This document shows, one piece after another, positions 59,001-64,000 of a stretch of DNA of 64,000 bases. This DNA is from Branchiostoma floridae (lineage: Eukaryota > Chordata > Leptocardii > Amphioxiformes > Branchiostomatidae). The stretch spans positions 27,708,396-27,772,395 of the forward strand of contig NC_049981.1 in NCBI RefSeq assembly GCF_000003815.2. Direction: 5' to 3'. The translations under genes and the position numbers were made by a program. Under the pieces are notes generated by a model. It worked only from the letters and a program-made list of their open reading frames with translations, was not told the DNA's origin and searched no databases. How positions within the stretch are numbered: position 1 is the first letter of the stretch; every line of letters starts with the position of its first letter.

Positions 59001-62000
59001 CAGCTACAGTCCGCAGGGATCTCAAAGTAGTCTGGGTACTGGCCGGGGCTGGTGATGACGCCGGTGGGGCTCGTCAGATTGCCACCGCATTCCGCTGTTA
59101 GATGTACAGAATCTGTGATGTTATCCATCGTTACATAGCCAGTCACGGAATAATGTCTTATCAATGGTAACCCAGTGATATAACTTAATACATTGAGTCA
59201 CTGACACAAAGAGTCATTGGCCAATTGGTCACAAACAGACAACATTTACAGATCTGCATCAGAAAAAAGTGCTAGACTGAAATGGTTTTACAACAATCGT
59301 GCAATGATTCTAAATTACAAATTGCAGAAAAGGGAGAAAAAAAATGTCCAAGCAGCCACAGTACTGGTAATGTCACAACTTTTCTGAATTCATTTTCTCC
59401 AAAAAAATTTATCTATCATTTGTTTGCAATTCTGAACTAACCTCATAATTTTCTAGAAATGTGTTCAAGACTACTCATTGCTAGTAACATGTAATGACTA
59501 CAGGTACTGTACTAGACTAAGTGTGATTTTTCTGCCCTACCTCATAGCCTCCTATGCAGACCTTCTGTGTGGCTCTGGCTATGACTTCTTTCCTGATTTG
59601 TGCTGTTTTCTGATCACTTGCAAGTTGTAATATAGCTTAATCCCTACACCAACCTTAAGATTACCTTGTAGGGTTGGTGTACCTTTTAGACAAAAAGGAG
59701 ATAGAAAAACTGCCAGCCACTTAGAAGCTTAAGGTCTGACAGCGTGCATAACATGTGCCTACCCCTGCAGAGTGCCCGTGGGTCCTGGTAGTTGCTCCAT
59801 TGTGCCCTGGTGCCGTCAGACTGGGCCTCACACAGCAGTGTGACGTGTGCCCTCCGATACGGGTGGTAACCGTCGTTACACGTGTAGTGAACAGTTTCTC
59901 TTGCGGGGTACGTGCCATTGAACAGGAAGTCTGGGACCAGACCACCATTTACAGGCCTCCCTGGGTCCTTACAGGTATCTGATGAGACAACTGGAGCAAA
60001 GACAAACGATTTTTACATTTGTTTTAATGTTATAAGTAATATAACACAGGCCTTCCATTAAATGGTTTCATTACGTTAAGTACTAGTACTAAGTAAGTCA
60101 CTGAAAAATAATATTCTTTGTACACATCTGACTATATTCTCTCCCTGATATAACATTTGTTTGAAGTTTTTAAGATAACAATTATAGGATTTCAGATTCA
60201 AGCGCTGAATCTGTCAGTCAGTCTATACAGACTATGACACTTCGCAAAAAGAAAGTAAAGCGCTGAATATAGGCAGTATCAAAGGGTTGTAATTAGGTTT
60301 TACGTGCTTTATTTCACCAATGCTTCAGTGTCTGTCATCTTCCTTGGGCATCTGTAAGTGGGAAGTTGAAATTGCTCTGAGGAAAGTGACAGAGTGAGAC
60401 TGTCAGCAGAACATCGATAGAATGAAGGTTTTCCTTCCCACATCGTTTGGTGTAAAGGGCAGAGCCCATCTCCATTTCTAGAGCCCTTGGGCCACACAAT
60501 ATACTAATTCTATTAAGTCTTCGGTATTACCCGGTGGGGATTGAACACACAACCTGCCATATACAGGGCAAGCAATCTACCCACTACTTGGCCAATGCAT
60601 AGGTATAAAGATGAAACTGTTACCATACAACAAGTTTACGGAGTTAACTTGAATGTTCATCTGTCTTGGTAGAAGTCATTATTGAACTAGTTTAAATGTA
60701 ATATCCAACACGAAAATTGGAGTGTACAGCCAAGTTTTTAACAAAAGCATTATTTGTACCCATGAACTGGACAAATAAAGTTGCCAAGAATTTTAGCCTA
60801 AAGGTAACAGTGGCAGTACTTACATCTGTAGTAAACCTGAAAACCTCTGCCTCTTGCATACTGGTAGGTTTTAAACTGGATTTCAAATTCGTTCAGAGCG
60901 CTCCAGTGGGTGTGGTTGGCTTCCAGGCCCTCCCTGCCCAGGCTGCCCTGGTAACTGCAGGCAAAGTGACAAGGTGTTGTCAAAAAGTCATTCACAATCA
61001 CTAGTACTATAGCTCCTATTACAGAGATTTCCAAGCATACATTGTTAAATGTGGATCCAGTACATGAAATTATGGACAGTGCTCAGTTATACTATTGTTG
61101 TGAAGGGGAGTCTCCAAGGATTCAAATCAAAACTGTCACTGCTGAGGTATGGAAACCCAAACCCTCAAACTGCTATAGAGTTGACCTAACCACAACAAAT
61201 TTTACCAATTCTTCATGTCATTCCCTGGGTAACAAAAAAGCTTAGCATGTTGTTTTGTCATCAAAACTGTTGATGACAAGACCATGAAAATCATTGAAAT
61301 CATGCGTACTTACATTCTCCATTCACAGCCACCACCACAAATGTGATGCCAGTTTACATCATGGAATATCAGCTCATCCGTGCTGCTGGTGTACAGGTCC
61401 AGGATTGTCACTGAGGAGGATTCAGTATACAGAGACTTAGCAGAGTAAACAAAAGCATTGGTGGAAGATCTCAGGGTGTTTCTGTAGCAACTTTTTCATG
61501 CAAGTCTGATGTATCATAGATTGGACAGTTAGCAGTTTGGGATCGGACAAGGTATAAAGGTAAGTTTGGGAAAGTACAATTTTTTTTTTCTTCAAATTTA
61601 CTTTACACTGAAACATGCATAGATTAATACAAGTTGCACTTGTAAATATCAGTATGTTATTTCTATGTGAATAATGAATGATAGCCTTCATTGTACATTC
61701 ATGCCCTATCGGGCTAAGTGGTACAGGCACACAAAGTTTGGTATAAATTATATGACGTTATGAAAGTATTCCACCAGCACAAAATAATTGCAGATGGATA
61801 AATTTTTTCTCTACATTCACGTTAATGCCTTTCTTTTAATAATTCAAGATGTATGCAATACATGCATATAACATGGAGATGGTGTTGAACCCCCTACTTG
61901 CTATGACGTTCCTCCATGGTGCCTGGATGTGCCATGTACAGCGGATACCAGGGTAGATCCAGGAAGGGTACCCCGGGCTCTGGATAAACCCTGTGGAGTT

Positions 62001-62114
62001 GGTCAGGGTACCGCCACAGTCTTGGGCTGAGGAAAAATTACAGAAAAATGTACAGCTATTAGAATGATAGACAGCAGGTGCCTTAATATTCAGTTACATG
62101 CTTTATTTTGTAAT

Positions 62115-62148
<34 letters not shown>

Positions 62149-62941
62149 GACCTTTATTCATACTGGAAGTAGCCCTGTCGGCCTTAGTCGTTCTTCCCAG
62201 AGGTCCAGTGGAGGGGAGGATTCACGGGAAAATAAATAAATAAATACATCTTGCAAAATAACGTATGCAACAGGACAGTACATTTTTGTACATCCATGTT
62301 ATTCAATAACTGACAGACAAAAGGACAATAGCAGATTAGATATCTTTTGTCTACCATAGGCATAGATGTAGATTTTTGTTGTTTTTGATTACCTGCATAT
62401 TAGGCACTACGATGGCATGAAGTGATAAATGGACAGGTATAAAACCTTATTTGCATAATTAATGAATTAAAGCTATGATTAAAGTAAGTTTTTAGACGCA
62501 CAAGAACCTCTAAAATCATATTTCGCAGAAGTCTAACCTTATATCAAACCTTCGAATTCTTGTTCTTTCTTCTCCTTCTTCTTTCCTCGGGATTGGATAA
62601 GGTACTACAGTGTATATGCTGTTTATTCTAACGTCTTCTTCGTCGTGTCATCACTAAACTTTCTTGCTCCAATACTCCACACACTCCCTTCCTCTGGGGG
62701 TCAGAGCTTCCAGGTCTTCTTTGGTGCATGGTTCGGACAGGAGGGGGCAGACAAGAAGGTGTTTCATAGTCTGCTCTAACGTTACAACGACGGCTATAAT
62801 ATTAATTAATCGTTAACTTAAAGCTAATTTCTGGGTCTAACATATACCATGGTGATCAAACTCATGCTCACCAGTTGATTGTGGCACTCCACAGGTTGCA
62901 AGAAGGGCCAAAACAACAAGCAAAGGTACTCTATAGACCAT
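50029..62941 (-). CDS. CUB/sushi type I membrane protein, SEZ6-like layout (22 exons)
   Basis: Exons are 62872-62941, 61898-62026, 61314-61410, 60824-60954, 59763-59978, 58884-59094, 58327-58484, 57627-57730, 57107-57236, 56382-56597, 55643-55798, 55130-55315, 54516-54698, 53955-54146, 53323-53496, 52795-53004, 52311-52543, 51433-51666, 50868-50933, 50630-50720, 50489-50520 and 50029-50054 (the last is tentative). Order: signal peptide ([17 protein letters not shown]); CUB1 ([18 protein letters not shown]); sushi; CUB2 ([19 protein letters not shown]); sushi; a third CUB-like domain; six tandem sushi domains; a Thr/Ser/Pro stalk; helix [17 protein letters not shown]; tail with PPYGNVND. The alternating CUB-sushi start followed by tandem sushi and one helix is the SEZ6-family plan, though that family has fewer tandem sushi as I recall. 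Most junctions are phase 1, fitting domain shuffling. Without the 53-bp duplication in exon 17 the sum is 3192 nt (1063 aa); with it the frame breaks. Confidence 0.8.
51433..51666 (-). other. Thr/Ser/Pro mucin-like stalk exon of the CUB/sushi gene
   Basis: One phase-1 exon encodes about 78 residues dominated by Thr, Pro, Ser and Lys (for example [16 protein letters not shown]-like runs and [15 protein letters not shown]). It is a likely O-glycosylated spacer that lifts the sushi array off the membrane. Confidence 0.75.
51750..51900 (-). mobile_element. Retroposon-like 3' end with (GAT)n tail
   Basis: On the minus strand the block runs from gatgggagacctggcgcat through gtaattagccagcaaaaggg and caccccgtaaggggcggta to a (GATGAT) tail at 51755. 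This order with a simple-repeat tail suits a SINE or LINE 3' end. I cannot name the family. Confidence 0.4.
52424..52529. repeat. 53-bp perfect tandem duplication inside a sushi exon
   Basis: Positions 52424-52476 and 52477-52529 are identical (starting tgccactccgattgtgggtc). They repeat the [16 protein letters not shown] coding segment of the sixth tandem sushi domain. Since 53 is not a multiple of three, the frame shifts and stops soon after, before the stalk and membrane helix. Confidence 0.97.
53730..53910 (+). repeat. Dispersed repeat tail (ataccaaatatgaaag...gagtcatcatgttgacag)
   Basis: A further member of the interspersed family seen near 1.7, 4.6 and 11.8 kb, here in the intron between two sushi exons. 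Confidence 0.55.
54960..55110. repeat. Dispersed element with 'gaagcaactggata' inverted ends
   Basis: The left edge tgaagcaactggata and the right edge atcagttgcttcata are in inverted relation about 120 bases apart, with ccactatcttacactctggtgacagacgg-type sequence inside. Related 'atccagttgcttgagtaac' words occur at 8475, 40400 and 50320. A small non-autonomous element is likely. Confidence 0.5.
58790..58875 (-). mobile_element. tRNA-derived SINE (promoter part)
   Basis: The minus strand has an A-box-like tggcttagggggtagatgg and a B-box-like gggttcaatcctc at tRNA spacing. It shares the following 'ccggataataccaaa' with the copy at 60520-60605. It lies in an intron of the CUB/sushi gene. Confidence 0.6.
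60515..60608 (-). mobile_element. tRNA-derived SINE (promoter part)
   Basis: The minus strand reads tggccaagtagtgggtagat (A-box-like) and gttgtgtgttcaatcccc (B-box-like), then ccgggtaataccgaag. It is the same family and orientation as the copy at 58790-58875. It is not a functional tRNA, since no cloverleaf closes. Confidence 0.6.
61668..61745 (-). mobile_element. LINE 3'-end fragment
   Basis: aatgaatgatagccttcattgtacattcatgccctatcgggctaagtggtacagg parallels the LINE tail at 6030-6085 (…gacctttattgtacattcatacctcgacgggctaggtacagg). Only the tail remains. Confidence 0.55.
62112..62240 (-). mobile_element. LINE 3'-end fragment with (ATCA)n tail
   Basis: An (ATCA)n run at about 62117-62142 is followed by ataaatgacctttattcatac and cctgtcggccttag, the same kind of 3' tail as above in a diverged form. 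Confidence 0.5.
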
Positions 62942-63119
62942 GATCTGTTCCCCTTCGGCCAGCCCTAGAGCCAGCCCTATCCCTGCATCGGTGGTGGCAC
63001 GCCTTCGTTTACCTGTTGGGACTGTGACGTGTGGGATGTCAGGATCTTCCGGTCATGGGATGAACTCTGCAGGTCAACGTCCGAACATGACCACATTTGA
63101 CCTTACGGGTTACTGGGCT

Positions 63120-63165
63120 TTGAGGTTTAAGTCAAAGTCGATAGGTGGCGCTTATAAACTGGTCT
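63120..63165 (-). promoter_or_regulatory. Candidate core promoter of the CUB/sushi gene
   Basis: A TTTATAAG element on the minus strand lies at about 63152-63159, roughly 210 bases upstream of the start codon at 62941. Beside it is tcgataggtggcgc (63138-63151), which matches 11 of 14 positions of the CTCF core. This is suggestive only. Confidence 0.3.
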
Positions 63166-63199
63166 TTCAAGTCTTGAGCCGATAAAACTCAGAAATTAC

Positions 63200-64000
63200 C
63201 CCCCACTGTGAAAGTATAGAACATACCTGAACCACCTGGCATAAAATAATGATATCTACCACAGTTCTAGCAAATTTTCCCACAAAGGCGATTTGTGAAT
63301 GTTGCGACTCTACCCTGTGCTTTGCTGCAAAACGACTAGAGGGCGCTTCTTCACTGTTGTTCTCTATTGGGCTGGTTGGCTGGCAACGGGTCACGTGAGT
63401 ACATTTCAAAATGTCGGACACACAACTGGTTTTTGAAATGTGGCGTTGACAAATTGTTTCGCCACAGTTGCAGTATTTTGAGATTTGGTGAGTTCATAGA
63501 GACATCAGGAAGTAAGGTAAGTAATACATGATCGCAAAAAATCGCCAATGATGTCCTCCTGTCCGCTTCTAAATGAATTTAGAGGAAACTTTCGACCAGT
63601 CCCGTCTTTGTTTGGAGAGGGGGAGGGGGGCAATGTTGACATGTTGACAAGACTACTGTAGTATAATTTATACTTTAATAGTACTCACCTAGTAGACTTC
63701 GAGAGAGGTTTCTGGGCAGAACTGACCTTCTCTTACTTCTTTGTACAAAGATACTGTGACCTATATCATTATTTCTTTTCCGGGAAACCAGTACCGTAGT
63801 ATATACCAAATAATGTGCTTCACAAAAATATTTACACGAATTCCCAAAGGACCGTCTTTGGAAACAAAATTACTAGTATACTCAGTGGTTTCAACAAGTT
63901 GATAATGTGGCACAGGGACTTAAAGGTCCAACGTCTTACTTAAGCTTGAGGTAGGGTTAATTCAAATATTCAAAGCAAAAATTTTACTATATAGTTATAA
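63200..64000. other. Right-end sequence without an assigned gene
   Basis: No coding exon is recognised. A plus-strand segment ending in ggaagtaag/gtaagtaat near 63516 looks like a splice donor, and it follows the E-box and CTCF-like motif. A divergent gene could start here and run out of the window. The only ATG in that segment (63411) opens a 12-codon frame, so any such exon would be untranslated. Confidence 0.25.
63333..63346 (+). promoter_or_regulatory. CTCF-like motif
   Basis: cgactagagggcgc matches the bilaterian CTCF core (CCASYAGRKGGCRS) at 13 of 14 positions. It sits 5' of the CUB/sushi gene, with a CACGTG E-box 46 bases further at 63392-63397. Confidence 0.4.

Noticed and set aside
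60515-60608. Functional tRNA gene
   Set aside because: A- and B-box-like words are present, but no acceptor stem pairs and a second copy shares downstream non-tRNA sequence, so a SINE fits better.
63411-63449. Plus-strand coding start at the right edge
   Set aside because: The ATG opens only 12 codons before TGA. At most it marks an untranslated exon.

Overview
This is eukaryotic genomic DNA. Multi-exon genes with GT-AG introns sit among abundant transposon debris and microsatellites, and there is one assembly gap. The protein families point to an invertebrate deuterostome, most likely amphioxus (Branchiostoma). These families are a tandem array of IgGFc-binding-domain proteins, a C-type lectin, and a CUB/sushi gene with SEZ6-like layout. 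The species call is an inference from gene content and repeat style, not from a marker gene. Every recognised host gene is on the minus strand, so each reads from high to low coordinates.

Region 1 (1.9-27.2 kb) is a decaying array of five related IgGFc-binding-domain units, called A to E here. Their ancestral form has ten exons: signal peptide, six exons of IgGFc_binding domain, a linker exon, an exon with two Asp-rich metal-binding loops (DNDCDG...DDDGDG), and a short Cys-containing terminal exon with no membrane segment. They would be secreted. None is clean. A has no 3' exons in view. B has all ten exons but a TGA in exon 4. C keeps exons 5-10 plus a scrap of exon 4. D keeps exons 1-7 with a frameshift in exon 2. 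E keeps only exons 7-10, with a read-through C-terminus. Transposons and tandem repeats sit at several of the break points.

Region 2 (28.9-47.9 kb) holds four intact-looking genes. One is a C-type lectin receptor (233 aa). The others are three IgGFc-binding-domain receptors F, G and H (574, 573 and 572 aa) with nine coding exons and a 5' UTR exon each. All four end in the same cassette of two exons: a Cys-containing, DKDEY-bearing juxtamembrane module, then a transmembrane helix with a tiny QK(K/Q)R-L-(L)AA tail. The lectin, G and H also share a promoter-proximal motif (AACAAAGGGGAG-type), which is weaker in F. The locus looks like a co-regulated family of surface recognition receptors in which different extracellular heads are placed on one stalk/anchor.

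Region 3 (50.0-62.9 kb) is one 22-exon gene for a type I membrane protein. Its order is signal peptide, CUB-sushi three times, five further sushi domains, a Thr/Ser/Pro stalk, a transmembrane segment and a short tail. The alternating start resembles the SEZ6 family. A 53-bp tandem duplication in the last sushi exon breaks the frame in this assembly. The right end (63-64 kb) is the promoter side of this gene and has two CTCF-like motifs.

Between the genes are LINE 3' fragments, a perfect-TIR mariner deletion derivative, a 3.1-kb TIR element with 3-bp target duplications, foldback elements, tRNA-derived SINEs, a Penelope-like fragment, and dispersed repeats typical of such genomes.
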